34,463 nucleotides of DNA from Bacteroidales bacterium (GTDB lineage Bacteria; Bacteroidota; Bacteroidia; Bacteroidales; F082). Positions 15,037-25,400 of this stretch are shown here, one piece after another. Location of the stretch: positions 1-34,463 of the forward strand of contig WFZS01000079.1 in the NCBI GenBank assembly GCA_015489465.1, read 5' to 3'. The notes beneath the pieces were generated by a model, which saw nothing but the letters and a program-made list of their open reading frames with translations, ran no database searches and was not told the origin of the DNA. Made by a program: the position numbers and the translations under genes. How positions within the stretch are numbered: position 1 is the first letter of the stretch; each line of letters opens with the position of its first letter.

Positions 15037-16299
15037 TTAACTTCCGAAATCGTCGAACATTACATTTTCTTCGGGAACTCCCAAATCATCCAACATTTTT
15101 TTAACAGCAGCAATCATCATGGGCGGACCGCAAAGGTAATATTCTATTTCTTCCGGTTCGGGATGATCTTTCAGATAATTATCGTAAATCACTTGGTGTA
15201 TAAAGCCCACATGTCCTGTCCAATTATCTTCCGGTAACGGTTCCGATAATGCCACTTCGAATCTGAAGTTCGGAAACTCCCTTTCTATTTCACGGAACTG
15301 TTCAACATAAAACAACTCTTTTTTAGACCTGCCGCCATACCAATAACTGGCTTTACGTTTTGTCTTTTTGGTTTTAAAAAGATCGAATATATGTGATCGC
15401 ATAGGTGCCATACCTGCACCACCTCCGATAAACATCATCTCATTATCGGTATCTTTAATAAAGAATTCTCCGTAAGGACCCGAAATTTTTACTTTATCAC
15501 CCTTTTTACGTGAAAAAATATACGAAGAACCTACACCCGGAGGCACATCCATAAAAGCATTTTTCTTTTTATCCCAAGGTGGAGTGGCTATACGAACGTT
15601 AAGCATCACAATATCACCTTCGGCGGGATGGTTAGCCATGGAATAAGCACGGGTTTGCTCCTCGGTATTTTTCATCTTCAAGCTCCACATATTGAACTTA
15701 TCCCAATCTTCACGATACTCGGGTTCTACATAAATATCTTTGGCAAAATCAACTTCAACTTTTGGAATATCTATTTGGATATAACCGCCGGAGCGGAAAT
15801 TCAAATGTTCTCCTTCCGGAAGTTTTACGATAAACTCTTTTATGAAAGTTGCCACATTTCTGTTTGAAACAACTTCGCACTCCCATTTTTTAATACCGAA
15901 CACTTCAGCGGGAACCTCAACTTCCAAATCCTCTCGTACTTTCACCTGACAGCCTAAACGCCAATGGTCCAACTGCTCCTTACGGGTAAAGAACCCTTTT
16001 TCAGTCGGTAATATTGAGCCGCCGCCTTTTAATACCCTTACCCTACACATACCACAGGTTCCCTGTCCGCCACAAGCCGACGGCAACAAGATATTTTCAT
16101 TTGATAGAGTGGATAATAGTGACGAGCCGGGTTCGGTTTCAATAACTTTTTCACCGTTAATGGTAATTTTTACCTTACCCGAAGGTGTCAGCTTGTTTTT
16201 AGCATATAATAAAATCGCGACAAGTAAAAGTGTTATGATAAGGAAAACCCCAACACTTATAGCTACAACAAGACCTATTGATAATTGAAGTATAAACAT
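15037..16299 (-). CDS. nqrF: Na+-translocating NADH:quinone reductase subunit F
   Basis: NqrF takes electrons from NADH through FAD to a 2Fe-2S centre and feeds the rest of the sodium pump. The 420-residue protein has one N-terminal membrane helix (about 5-33). A plant-type ferredoxin domain follows with Cys76, Cys82, Cys85 and Cys117. A ferredoxin reductase domain comes next, with the FAD motif RAYSMAN near residue 217, the NADH site GGGAGMAP near 292 and the C-terminal YLCGPPMM and FDDFGS. The length is close to the usual 408-425. It is the last gene of nqrABCDEF, 15 bp after nqrE, and a terminator follows. Confidence 0.98.
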   Translation of the reverse strand: MFILQLSIGLVVAISVGVFLIITLLLVAILLYAKNKLTPSGKVKITINGEKVIETEPGSSLLSTLSNENILLPSACGGQGTCGMCRVRVLKGGGSILPTEKGFFTRKEQLDHWRLGCQVKVREDLEVEVPAEVFGIKKWECEVVSNRNVATFIKEFIVKLPEGEHLNFRSGGYIQIDIPKVEVDFAKDIYVEPEYREDWDKFNMWSLKMKNTEEQTRAYSMANHPAEGDIVMLNVRIATPPWDKKKNAFMDVPPGVGSSYIFSRKKGDKVKISGPYGEFFIKDTDNEMMFIGGGAGMAPMRSHIFDLFKTKKTKRKASYWYGGRSKKELFYVEQFREIEREFPNFRFEVALSEPLPEDNWTGHVGFIHQVIYDNYLKDHPEPEEIEYYLCGPPMMIAAVKKMLDDLGVPEENVMFDDFGS

Positions 16300-16314
16300 T
16301 GTATCTTATTTTTA

Positions 16315-16932
16315 TTATAATTTAATACCTAAGAAACTCATGAATGCGATGCCCATTAATCCGGTAAGTATAAAAGTTATACCCAATCCACGCAAAGCAG
16401 GCGGGACATTCGAATATCTTATTTTTTCACGTATTGCCGCAATACCTACAATAGCCAGGAACCAACCCAATCCCGAACCCAAACCGAAAGAGGTAGCTTG
16501 CCATACGGTTTGATAATCTCTTTCCTGCATAAATAAAGAACCTCCCAATATTGCACAGTTTACTGCTATTAACGGCAAGAAAATTCCCAAAGATGCATAC
16601 AAAGCAGGTGAGAATTTTTCCACTATCATTTCAACCAATTGTACCATTGATGCTATAACGGCAATAAAAATTATGAAACTCAAAAAACTAAGGTCAACAT
16701 CTTTAAACTGTGCTCCCAACCATGACAAGGCTCCGGGTTTTAATATGTATTCATTTATCAAATAGTTAACGGGAACGGTTATTCCCATAACGAATACGAC
16801 AGCCATACCCAAACCCACGGAAGTCTTTACGGTTTTGGAAACTGCAATATAAGAGCACATGCCTAAAAAATAGGCAAACACCATGTTGTCGATAAATATC
16901 GACTTTATAAATATGTTAAATAGTTCTTGCAT
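16315..16932 (-). CDS. nqrE: Na+-translocating NADH:quinone reductase subunit E
   Basis: NqrE is a six-helix membrane subunit that pairs with NqrD in inverted topology. Cys26 (GMCSY) and Cys126 (AVNCAILGG) match the conserved cysteines that, together with two of NqrD, hold the intramembrane iron centre on the electron path from NqrF. The length of 205 aa is normal. It sits in the fixed order between nqrD and nqrF, with gaps of 18 and 15 bp. Confidence 0.97.
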   Translation of the reverse strand: MQELFNIFIKSIFIDNMVFAYFLGMCSYIAVSKTVKTSVGLGMAVVFVMGITVPVNYLINEYILKPGALSWLGAQFKDVDLSFLSFIIFIAVIASMVQLVEMIVEKFSPALYASLGIFLPLIAVNCAILGGSLFMQERDYQTVWQATSFGLGSGLGWFLAIVGIAAIREKIRYSNVPPALRGLGITFILTGLMGIAFMSFLGIKL

Positions 16933-16950
16933 GGTTATATCTTTTTAATT

Positions 16951-17604
16951 CTATTTTTCTATTAACTCACGATTTTTATACCTCTGTACCCAAATTATAA
17001 CTCCAAGCGTAATAAGAGCCATAGGAGGTAAAATCATCAAACCGTTATTTTTATATCCCAATTCATAAAACGACTGGGGAATTACCTGTAATCCGAATAA
17101 CGTTCCCGATCCGAAAAGTTCGCGGAAAAAAGCAACGATTATCAGAATTAAACTGTATCCGGCAGCATTTCCTATTCCGTCCAAAAATGCAGGCCAAGGT
17201 TTGTTACTCATAGCAAAAGCTTCCAACCTTCCCATAATGATACAGTTGGTAATTATAAGACCCACAAATACCGAAAGTTGTTTACTAATATCATAAACAA
17301 AGGCTTTTAAAACCTGGTCAACAAGGATTACCATTGTTGCAATAACAACAAGCTGTACGATTATCCTGATTCGCGAAGGGATTCCTTTTCTCAAAAGGGA
17401 AATCACAACATTTGATGCTGCAAGGACAACCATAACGGAAATTCCCATAACGATGGCAGGTTTTAATTTTGCAGTTACCGCCAATGCGGAACAAATTCCC
17501 AAAACCTGAACCGTAATAGGGTTATTAAGATTCAAAGGTTTTGTAACTAACTTAAGGTTTTTTTGCGAGAATAAAGGTTCGCGTTCTTTTGTCTCAGCAC
17601 TCAT
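16951..17604 (-). CDS. nqrD: Na+-translocating NADH:quinone reductase subunit D
   Basis: This 217-residue membrane subunit has about six helices. Cys38 (LGICSALAVT) and Cys121 (IITNCIIMGRLEAFAM) are the expected ligands of the iron centre shared with NqrE. The N-terminus is about ten residues longer than in Vibrio, with a charged start (MSAETKERE). It starts 6 bp after nqrC and is followed by nqrE. Confidence 0.97.
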   Translation of the reverse strand: MSAETKEREPLFSQKNLKLVTKPLNLNNPITVQVLGICSALAVTAKLKPAIVMGISVMVVLAASNVVISLLRKGIPSRIRIIVQLVVIATMVILVDQVLKAFVYDISKQLSVFVGLIITNCIIMGRLEAFAMSNKPWPAFLDGIGNAAGYSLILIIVAFFRELFGSGTLFGLQVIPQSFYELGYKNNGLMILPPMALITLGVIIWVQRYKNRELIEK

Positions 17605-17610
17605 ATCTTA

Positions 17611-18366
17611 TTATTTTTTCTTATTTCTTAATTTTTCAAAATAGGGCAAATAACTTTCAAGTACGTTTCTAAGCATGTTATCAACGCCATGGCTTGTAAT
17701 TGTTCCACCCGAAATTGCGTCAACACCGTGATTTTGCATTTCGGGAGGTAATGTTTTAACCCCACCTTTTACAACTTTAATGGAAACAAAATTGCCGTTT
17801 TCGTCAAAAATGGTTTTGCCAACAAACTGTTTCCTGAACTTTTCGGTTGTAATCTCTGCACCTAATCCCGGAGTTTCGCCTTTATGGTCGAAATAAACAC
17901 CGACAACGGTATTCAAATCGTCTTTCAAAGCTATGTTTCCCCAAATAGGACCCCATAATCCTGTTCCCAACAACGGGATAACATATATTGTTTGTCCGTT
18001 TTTATTTATCTCGTAGAGGGGCAATTCGTAAGGTTTACCTTGCGATTTTTTAAAAAGTTCTTCTTTTAAGTTGATATTAAAAGCTTTACCTTTTTCCTTG
18101 TGATCTTTATCATAAACGTCAACAACGTTACCGTCTTGATCTATAACAATCTCTTTAGTAACATATTTATTGAAAGCGTTTATCATATCCGAAGTGCTAA
18201 TACCTGTTATACCTGCCGCTTCAAGTATTCCTCCCATCTTTTCAATTGCCATGTTTTTTTCCTGAAACGGTTTAAGCAACAAAGCAGCAGAAGATAGTAA
18301 TGCCGCCGCAATAATAACCATTACCGCTGCATACGTTAAGATATATCCGTTACTGTTTTTATTCAT
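17611..18366 (-). CDS. nqrC: Na+-translocating NADH:quinone reductase subunit C
   Basis: NqrC carries covalent FMN on the outer face of the membrane. The 251-residue protein has one N-terminal helix (about 8-32) and a periplasmic FMN-binding domain. The attachment motif is D216-A-I-S-G-G-T222, with Thr222 the likely FMN acceptor. The usual Ala before the Thr is Gly here. ApbE, the enzyme for this modification, is encoded just past the operon. It sits between nqrB (11 bp gap) and nqrD (6 bp gap). Confidence 0.97.
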   Translation of the reverse strand: MNKNSNGYILTYAAVMVIIAAALLSSAALLLKPFQEKNMAIEKMGGILEAAGITGISTSDMINAFNKYVTKEIVIDQDGNVVDVYDKDHKEKGKAFNINLKEELFKKSQGKPYELPLYEINKNGQTIYVIPLLGTGLWGPIWGNIALKDDLNTVVGVYFDHKGETPGLGAEITTEKFRKQFVGKTIFDENGNFVSIKVVKGGVKTLPPEMQNHGVDAISGGTITSHGVDNMLRNVLESYLPYFEKLRNKKK

Positions 18367-18377
18367 AATTGTAGTTA

Positions 18378-19526
18378 TTAGCTGTTAACAATTGCTTTAA
18401 CACGTTTAAGTCTCTTTTTGATATTTGCTTCAATAACATAATGGTCAATTAACGGAGCAAATACGTTAAAGAGTAAAATAGCGAGCATCATACCTTCGGG
18501 ATAAGCCGGGTTAAATACTCTTATCAAAACGGCCATCATACCTATAAGCAAACCGTAAATATATTTTCCTTTATTGGTTTGAGCCGAGGTAACGGGGTCG
18601 GTAGCCATAAAAACAGCTCCGAAAGCAAAACCTCCCATAACAAGATGGTAGTAAGCGGGTATTTGCATATATTCATTGGCACCCCAAAGATTAAACAAAA
18701 GCCCCATCAAATAACCTCCGGCAAATACCGAAAGCATTATTCTCCATGATGCAACGCCCGTTATTAAAAGTATGGCGGCACCTATTAATATCATTAGTGT
18801 TGATGTTTCTCCCACAGAACCGGGAATATATCCCATAAACATATCTTTGAACGATGCCAAATGGCTGAAGTCACCCACTAGAGCATGCCCCAAAGGTGTC
18901 GCTCCGGAATATGAATCGGCTTTGTCGGCAATCCACACTTTGTCTCCCGACATATCACCGGGATAGGCAAAAAAGAGGAAAGCCCTGGCAAGCAATGCAG
19001 GGTTAACCACATTCATTCCGGTTCCTCCGAACACTTCTTTACCGAAAATTACAGAAAAAGCAACCGCTACGGCAACAATCCATAACGGTATATCGGGAGG
19101 AAGTATTAAAGGAATAAGCATCCCTGTTACAAGATAACCTTCATTAATTTCGTGTCCCCTGATTTGAGCAAAATAAAATTCTATACCCAAACCCACTACA
19201 TACGACACTATTATGACAGGTAGAATTTTCTGCAATCCGAAAATGAAATTTTGCCAAAAACCTGTTGTTTCACCCAGCGACAGATAATGCTGGTAACCGA
19301 CATTCCACATACCGAAAAACAGAGCCGGTAAAGTTGCTATTATAACTGTTGACATTATCCTTTTCATATCCACGGCATCACGGATATGTGCTCCCGACTT
19401 GGTTACGGTATTGGGAACAAATAAAAATGTCTCCAAGCCCTCAAAGGTGGACCATAACCAATGATACTTTCCACCCTTTTCAAAATTAGGCTTTATTTTA
19501 TCTAAATATTTTCTTAACGCTTTCAT
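18378..19526 (-). CDS. nqrB: Na+-translocating NADH:quinone reductase subunit B
   Basis: NqrB is the large membrane subunit, with about ten helices, that carries covalent FMN and riboflavin and forms much of the sodium path. The 382-residue protein has the flavinylation motif D204-S-Y-S-G-A-T210 followed by PLG, so Thr210 is the likely FMN site. The conserved stretches GTGMNVVNPALLARAFLFFAYP and PGSVGETST are present. It starts 18 bp after the nqrA stop and ends 11 bp before nqrC. Confidence 0.97.
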   Translation of the reverse strand: MKALRKYLDKIKPNFEKGGKYHWLWSTFEGLETFLFVPNTVTKSGAHIRDAVDMKRIMSTVIIATLPALFFGMWNVGYQHYLSLGETTGFWQNFIFGLQKILPVIIVSYVVGLGIEFYFAQIRGHEINEGYLVTGMLIPLILPPDIPLWIVAVAVAFSVIFGKEVFGGTGMNVVNPALLARAFLFFAYPGDMSGDKVWIADKADSYSGATPLGHALVGDFSHLASFKDMFMGYIPGSVGETSTLMILIGAAILLITGVASWRIMLSVFAGGYLMGLLFNLWGANEYMQIPAYYHLVMGGFAFGAVFMATDPVTSAQTNKGKYIYGLLIGMMAVLIRVFNPAYPEGMMLAILLFNVFAPLIDHYVIEANIKKRLKRVKAIVNS

Positions 19527-19544
19527 GCGATATATAAATTTTTA

Positions 19545-20897
19545 TTAACTCATTTCTTTACGCATAAGTTCAAGTCCGTTACGAACTATCTCTTGCATAT
19601 TTATCTTTGAAGGATCGATAACTTCGCACAATGCAAAATCTTCGGCATCTATTTCATAAATACCCAAATTTTCCATCAAATCGATATCTTCCACCAATAT
19701 GGCTTTCATCAAGTGCATGGGATAAATATCAAAGGGAAAAACTTTTTCGTAATAACCTGTCACAACAAAAGCTCTTTCACCACCATGCATATTTGTATCA
19801 AGACGGTATTTCTTTTTGCATTTAAACAGTCCCGAAGGATATGTTCTCGAAAAACTCCATTTTCCGAAACCGGGTTTTGCCCAACCCAAAAATTCATAGT
19901 AGTCTCCTTCGGGAATTACGGTTACCTGATTGTCGTAAAATCCTACAAAACCGGCATCGTAAATTTTACTTCCCGTAAGTACGTTACCACTTATAAATCT
20001 GTTATTATCACCTATTACGTTACCCGAAACCATAGTTTCAATACTTGCTCCCAAACGGGTTTTATAATATTTCGGATTTTGGACTTCCGAACCCGTTAAA
20101 GCAATCACCCTTTCGGGATCGTATTTACCCGTAAGAAACAGGTTTCCTATTGTTACAACGTCAACAGCGTTGATATACCAAACAATATCACCTTTATTAA
20201 TAGGGTCAATCCTACTTATGTGAACACTAACGTTACCGGAAGGATGCGGACCGCTGAAAGTATTTATCTGAACATTTTCGGCTTCAAGAAAAACTTTTGA
20301 ACCGGTTAGCTCACTGTGAACGTTCAGATGTACTTTTCCGTCGGTTAATTTTGTCAAAATATCAAGCCCGGCTTGAAACTCTTTTTCTTTACCTTCGACA
20401 AGTAAAGAATAATCGGGAGCCAATGGTGCAGAATCAAAGGCCGTAACAAAAATCGATTTCGGTGTATCTTTAGGGTTGGCAACAATGGCGTAAGGTCGCT
20501 GTCTTAACGAAGGCCAAACACCGCTTTTCAAAAGCTTCTCTTTTACCTCTTCCCTACTCACTTTTCCAATATCGGCTTTACCGAAATCTTCGCTATCGAA
20601 CTTGCCGTCAGATTCAATTATAACCTCCAATATTCTCCTTTTAGCTCCTCTCCTCAACTCCACGAATTTACCGCTTACCGGAGAAGTATAAAAAATATCC
20701 GGACGGTATTTATCATAAAAAAGAGGTGCTCCCGCTTTAACAGAATCACCTTCTTTAACTAACATTTTAGGAAAACATCCGATAAAATCGGTAGGTTTAA
20801 TTGCAAATCTTTTAACATCCAAGTCAACGACAGTCTTCTCCGCCTCACCTATCAAATTGATATTGAGACCTTTTTTAACAGAATAAACAGTTGACAT
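19545..20897 (-). CDS. nqrA: Na+-translocating NADH:quinone reductase subunit A
   Basis: NqrA is the cytoplasmic subunit without membrane helices that starts the operon. I place the start at the ATG at 20897 (450 aa, MSTVYSVKKGLNINLIGEAE), which agrees with the usual N-terminus of the family. The frame stays open 14 codons further to a TTG at 20939, but the extra residues (MLNCVENNIRTNID) look like untranslated leader. Recognisable segments include KRFAIKPTDFIGCFPKMLVKEGD near 29-51, the Rnf/Nqr-type lipoyl-like fold with VSGKFVELRRGAKR, and HPSGNVSVHISRIDPI near residue 220. It is divergent from the T9SS plug gene. Confidence 0.96.
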   Translation of the reverse strand: MSTVYSVKKGLNINLIGEAEKTVVDLDVKRFAIKPTDFIGCFPKMLVKEGDSVKAGAPLFYDKYRPDIFYTSPVSGKFVELRRGAKRRILEVIIESDGKFDSEDFGKADIGKVSREEVKEKLLKSGVWPSLRQRPYAIVANPKDTPKSIFVTAFDSAPLAPDYSLLVEGKEKEFQAGLDILTKLTDGKVHLNVHSELTGSKVFLEAENVQINTFSGPHPSGNVSVHISRIDPINKGDIVWYINAVDVVTIGNLFLTGKYDPERVIALTGSEVQNPKYYKTRLGASIETMVSGNVIGDNNRFISGNVLTGSKIYDAGFVGFYDNQVTVIPEGDYYEFLGWAKPGFGKWSFSRTYPSGLFKCKKKYRLDTNMHGGERAFVVTGYYEKVFPFDIYPMHLMKAILVEDIDLMENLGIYEIDAEDFALCEVIDPSKINMQEIVRNGLELMRKEMS

Positions 20898-21003
20898 ATC
20901 TATATTTGTTCTTATGTTATTTTCGACGCAATTTAACAAATTTTAGTATTTAAAAAATATTTAAATAAATTTTATTTTCAACCGTTTAATATAAAATGAA
21001 TGT

Positions 21004-21011
21004 TACATTTG
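21004..21011 (+). promoter_or_regulatory. -7 box of the T9SS plug gene
   Basis: TACATTTG fully matches TAnnTTTG. It lies downstream of the longest-frame ATG at 20996 and 29 bases before the ATG at 21041, so it decides in favour of the shorter protein. The -33 element is weak. Confidence 0.45.
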
Positions 21012-21040
21012 ATTTTCATAACCTTTACATCATTTTTGCC

Positions 21041-22327
21041 ATGAATAAATACCGGTTTTTCAAATTATTTTTTCTAATAGCAATATCCGTTATTTCGTTA
21101 AAAAGTTTTTCCACGGAAATACAAAACAAAGATCTTGTTTATGACGATAAAATTCATACGGTTTTATTATATCAACAGGGGAACCAGCTATCGGATCCCG
21201 TTATAAAACTTCACAGTAACGATAAGTTAACACTTGAATTTGACGACTTTAGCGACGAAAGTTATAATTTCAGATATACATTTTTCCATTGCGATAGAAA
21301 CTGGAACAGGTCTGACCTAAACCAAATTGATTATATAGACGGAAATCCCGAAGGTTATATTGAGGATTTCGAATACTCGGTAAATGCCATACCTTCTTAT
21401 ATACATTATACGGTAACTTTTCCGTCGGAAGAGATGACAATAAAATATTCGGGTAATTACATACTTGTTGTTTATGTTGACGATTATGAAAACGAAGAAA
21501 ATATAATTTTAACAAGAAGGTTTTTTGTGGTTGAGCCTTTGGTTACCATAAAAACGGAAATACCGTATTATCCCAACAATTTGGAATATACGCGGCACAA
21601 ACAACAAATAAACCTCTCCGTTTTAACTCCCGAAACTTTTAATATACAAGCTTTCGAAAGATTTAATGCTTTTATACAACAAAACGGCAGGTGGGACAAT
21701 ATGGTTAGAAATTTAAAATCCACTGCTGTTTTATCAAACGAACTCCAATATAATTATCCCGACGGAATTGTTTTTAACGGAGGCAACCAGTTCAGGCATT
21801 TTGACATGAAAAGTTTTTACTATCAATCGATGTATATAAAAAAGATTATTAACAGACCCGACGGTTATACCGTTATTCTGCATACCGATTATCCCCGTGC
21901 GGGAAAACAGTATGAAAATATAGCCGATATACACGGTAGAAAACTGATAAAAGCCAGAAACGACCAAAAAACGAGTATTGAAGGGGAGTATGCCGACGTA
22001 AAATTCACTTTGAAAAGCCCTAAATTTGAAAACGCGAATGTTTATATAATAGGACAAATAAACGACTGGCTGTTAAACGATAATAATAAAATGAGGTATG
22101 ACTCAAGGTATCAAGCATACCGGAAAACAATGTTTTTGAAACAAGGCTATTACGATTACATGTATTGCGTTGTTCCCGAGGGTCAAAACAAAGGCGATGT
22201 TACTCTTATAGAAGGTGACTGGTGGGATACACTCAACGAATACAAAGTTTATATTTATTACACTAATCCCATGCCGGAATATGACAGACTGGTAGGGTAT
22301 AAAGATTTCCTTTCCCATTACGAATAA
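21041..22327 (+). CDS. Type IX secretion system plug protein (DUF5103 family)
   Basis: Plug proteins of this family close the periplasmic side of the SprA translocon of the type IX secretion system. The 428-residue protein starts with a signal peptide (MNKYRFFKLFFLIAISVISLKSFS) when read from the ATG at 21041. An in-frame ATG at 20996 lies upstream of the predicted -7 box and would spoil that signal. The body is beta-rich with DUF5103 features: YDDKIHTVLLYQQGNQLSDPVI near 34-55, RYTFFHCDRNWNRSDL near 83-98, GNYILVVYVDD near 145 and LTRRFFVVEP near 163. The C-terminal third holds NVYIIGQINDW and the closing YYTNPMPEYDRLVGY. sprA is not in the window. Confidence 0.85.
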   Translation: MNKYRFFKLFFLIAISVISLKSFSTEIQNKDLVYDDKIHTVLLYQQGNQLSDPVIKLHSNDKLTLEFDDFSDESYNFRYTFFHCDRNWNRSDLNQIDYIDGNPEGYIEDFEYSVNAIPSYIHYTVTFPSEEMTIKYSGNYILVVYVDDYENEENIILTRRFFVVEPLVTIKTEIPYYPNNLEYTRHKQQINLSVLTPETFNIQAFERFNAFIQQNGRWDNMVRNLKSTAVLSNELQYNYPDGIVFNGGNQFRHFDMKSFYYQSMYIKKIINRPDGYTVILHTDYPRAGKQYENIADIHGRKLIKARNDQKTSIEGEYADVKFTLKSPKFENANVYIIGQINDWLLNDNNKMRYDSRYQAYRKTMFLKQGYYDYMYCVVPEGQNKGDVTLIEGDWWDTLNEYKVYIYYTNPMPEYDRLVGYKDFLSHYE

Positions 22328-22353
22328 AGGGTTTCGTAAATTATATCGCTTAT

Positions 22354-22379
22354 AAATTATTATGCATACATAATAATTT
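22354..22379. repeat. AT-rich inverted repeat after the plug gene
   Basis: AAATTATTAT (22354-22363) and ATAATAATTT (22370-22379) form a perfect 10-bp inverted repeat around GCATAC. All pairs are A-T. It may be a weak terminator for the plug gene or an operator upstream of susC; no strong T run follows. Confidence 0.45.
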
Positions 22380-22391
22380 TCAAAAAGGCTT

Positions 22392-22410
22392 AATAGGTAT
22401 TAAACCTATT
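22392..22410. promoter_or_regulatory. Candidate operator upstream of susC
   Basis: AATAGGT (22392-22398) and ACCTATT (22404-22410) are perfect inverted half-sites with a 5-base spacer. The palindrome ends two bases before the -7 box at 22413, covering the -10 to -30 zone, a position suited to a repressor or to an activator. No regulator gene is adjacent. Confidence 0.45.
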
Positions 22411-22412
22411 TA

Positions 22413-22420
22413 TATATTTG
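22413..22420 (+). promoter_or_regulatory. -7 box of the susCDE operon
   Basis: TATATTTG matches TAnnTTTG and lies 42 bases before the susC ATG. No clear -33 TTTG is present at 19-21 bases, which fits a promoter that needs an activator. Confidence 0.45.
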
Positions 22421-22462
22421 TATTTGTTATTGATCATGTTAAACATCACAAAAAAATAACTT

Positions 22463-25400
22463 ATGGCAAAATCATTATTTTTTAAAGTACGACTGTTGGT
22501 ATTAGCATCTATTATAATAGGTGTAATACCGGCATTCGGCCAGGAAGGAACGGTACAAGGAACGGTTACCGATGCTTCCGACGGCAGTCCGTTACCGGGT
22601 GCAACCGTTATTATTAAAGGTACATCAAACGGAACTGCCACCGATTTAAATGGACATTATTCCATTAAAGTAAAACCTAATACGGTACTTGTATTTTCTT
22701 ACGTGGGATATGTCCCCAAAGAAATAACGGTACAACCGGGTAAAACCGTTAATGTTTCTCTTAAAACGGAAGCATTAGGTCTTGATGAAATTGTCGTTAT
22801 CGGTTACGGTGTTCAGAAAAAAGAAGACGCCACGGGATCGGTTTCGGCAATAAGTGCAAAAGATTTTAACAAGGGACAGCTCACATCCCCTTCCGAACTT
22901 ATAAGCGGAAAAATTCCGGGTGTGCAAGTAACCAGTTCCGGTGGAGCTCCCGGTTCAGGTTCGGTAATAAGGATAAGGGGAGGTTCTTCATTACAAGCAA
23001 GCAACGACCCTCTTATTGTTGTTGACGGTGTTCCTTTGAACAGCGACGGAATAAGCGGTTCACGCGATCCTTTAAGCCAGATTAACCCAAACGACATTGA
23101 ATCGGTTAACGTTCTTAAAGATGCTTCCGCAACAGCAATTTACGGTTCCAGAGCTTCAAACGGTGTTATTATCATAACAACAAAAAAAGGTAGGAAAGGA
23201 CAACCGTTTCAATTGACTTACGACGGTAAATTTTCCTTCTATTCACCTACAAAAACCGTTGACATTCTTTCGGCCGACCAATTCAGGAAAGAAATAGAAA
23301 CAAGGTTTCCCAACAGGGTAGGTATGTTAGGAAATACAAAAACCGATTGGCAAGATCAGGTCTTTACCGGTGCTGTGGGAACCGACCAATTTATAGGTGG
23401 TCACGGTTCGACAAAACATATGCCTTACAGATTTTCGGCAGGTTACACTAGCCAAAACGGTATAATCAAAACCGACAAGTATCAAAGAACAACAGCCGAT
23501 GTTTCATTGGTTCCCAGTTTACTTGACGACCATCTTACCATCAATGTAAATGCTAAATTCGGTTACAATCACAACAATTTTGCAAATCAAGGAGCCATAG
23601 GAGCGGCAAACCAATTTGACCCGACTAAACCCGTTTATTCGGATTCGGTTTATTATGTTCCCATACCGGGCACAAATTTATACGACACCACAAATTACGG
23701 CGGTTATTATGCTTGGGTTCAGCCTAACGGTGCTCCAGTTGAACTTGCTACGGCAAATCCCGTTTCATTACTTGAACAAAGAAAAGACGTTTCGGATGTT
23801 TATTCTTTTATAGGTAATGCCAAAATAGATTACAAACTTCATCCGTTACCCGAACTTAAATTCACTTTAAATTTAGGATTGGATTATTCAAAAAGTAACG
23901 GCTCCGTATATGTTGATCCTTATGCCGCCTGGAAATACGATGTAAAAAACGGAGGTGGCGAAAATACAACATACGACCAAAAGAGGAAAAACCAGTTACT
24001 TGACTTTTACGCAACTTACGACAAAGAATTAAAATCCATTAAAAGTCATTTGGTTGGCATGGTCGGATACTCTTGGCAACATTTTTACAGGGAAAACAAT
24101 AATTATTCGACAAATGTTCCTACAAAACCTACAGATACCCTACTGGTTTATAACCAGGATAATTTTGCAACCGAGTATTATTTGGTGTCTTTCTTCGGAC
24201 GTTTAAATTATACTTTTAACAACCGTTACCTTTTAACTTTCACTTTAAGAGATGACGGAACTTCAAGGTTTTCTCCCGATACCCGGTGGGGATTATTCCC
24301 GTCACTTGCTTTGGCATGGAGACTTGACCAAGAGAACTGGTTAAAAAACTCAAACACCGTGTCGCAATTAAAATTAAGACTCGGTTGGGGTATAACCGGA
24401 CAACAGGCTATCAACCAAGGAGATTATCCTTATTTACCAATATATACTTACAGTCAACCCACCGCTTATTACCAATTCGGAGATCAATTTTATCAAACTA
24501 TCAGAGCGGAAGGATATGACCCCAACATAAAATGGGAAGAAACAACAACATGGAATGCCGGTTTTGATTACGGATTTTTGAAAGACAGGATTACGGGTTC
24601 TTTCGATTATTATTATCGCGAAACCAATGACCTTATCAATTATATTCCCGTTCCGGCAGGTTCAAATCTCACCAATTACATTACTACTAATGTAGGTAGT
24701 TTGGTTAACAAAGGTGTTGAATTCAATATTACCGGAAGGCCGGTAGTTACAAGAGACTGGTATTGGAATGTCGGATTGAATTTTTCATATAACAATAATA
24801 AAATTACCAAACTTACCAATGTTGACGACCCCGATTATCCGGGAGTTCCAACAGGTGGAATATCAGGTGGTGTAGGAAATAACATTCAAATCCACAGTGT
24901 GGGATTCCCCGCTTATTCTTTCTACGTTTACGAACAGGTTTACGGAACCGACGGCAAACCCATTGAAGGGGTTTATGTGGACAGAAACGGCGACGGTGTT
25001 ATTAATGACGCCGACAAATACCATTACAAAGACCCTGCTGCAAACTACTATGCAGGTATATCGATGGATATAAGATATAAGGACTTTTCCTTTGCTTTTT
25101 CAGGAAGGGCCAATTTCAACAACTACATATATAATAATGTAGCTTCAGATAACGGTTGGTGGCAAAAAATGTATCGTCCCGAAGGTCCTTATCTGAGCAA
25201 TGTCAGTACATCGGTTTATAAAACCAATTTCCAATTGGCTCAATATATGTCAGATTACTATGTGGAAAACGGTTCCTTTTTCAGAATGGATTATATTTCG
25301 GCAGGATATTTCTTTAAAAACAAAAAGGATGATACAAAAGGTTTGAAGGTATCCTTAACCGTTAACAATGCATTTGTTATTACAAAATACAGCGGTATAG

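Noticed and set aside
20898-20939. Longer nqrA start (TTG at 20939)
   Set aside because: The added 14 residues do not resemble NqrA N-termini, and the ATG at 20897 gives the family start.
20996-21040. Upstream ATG of the T9SS plug gene
   Set aside because: A full -7 box at 21004-21011 lies after it, and the added residues would place non-signal sequence before a clear signal peptide.
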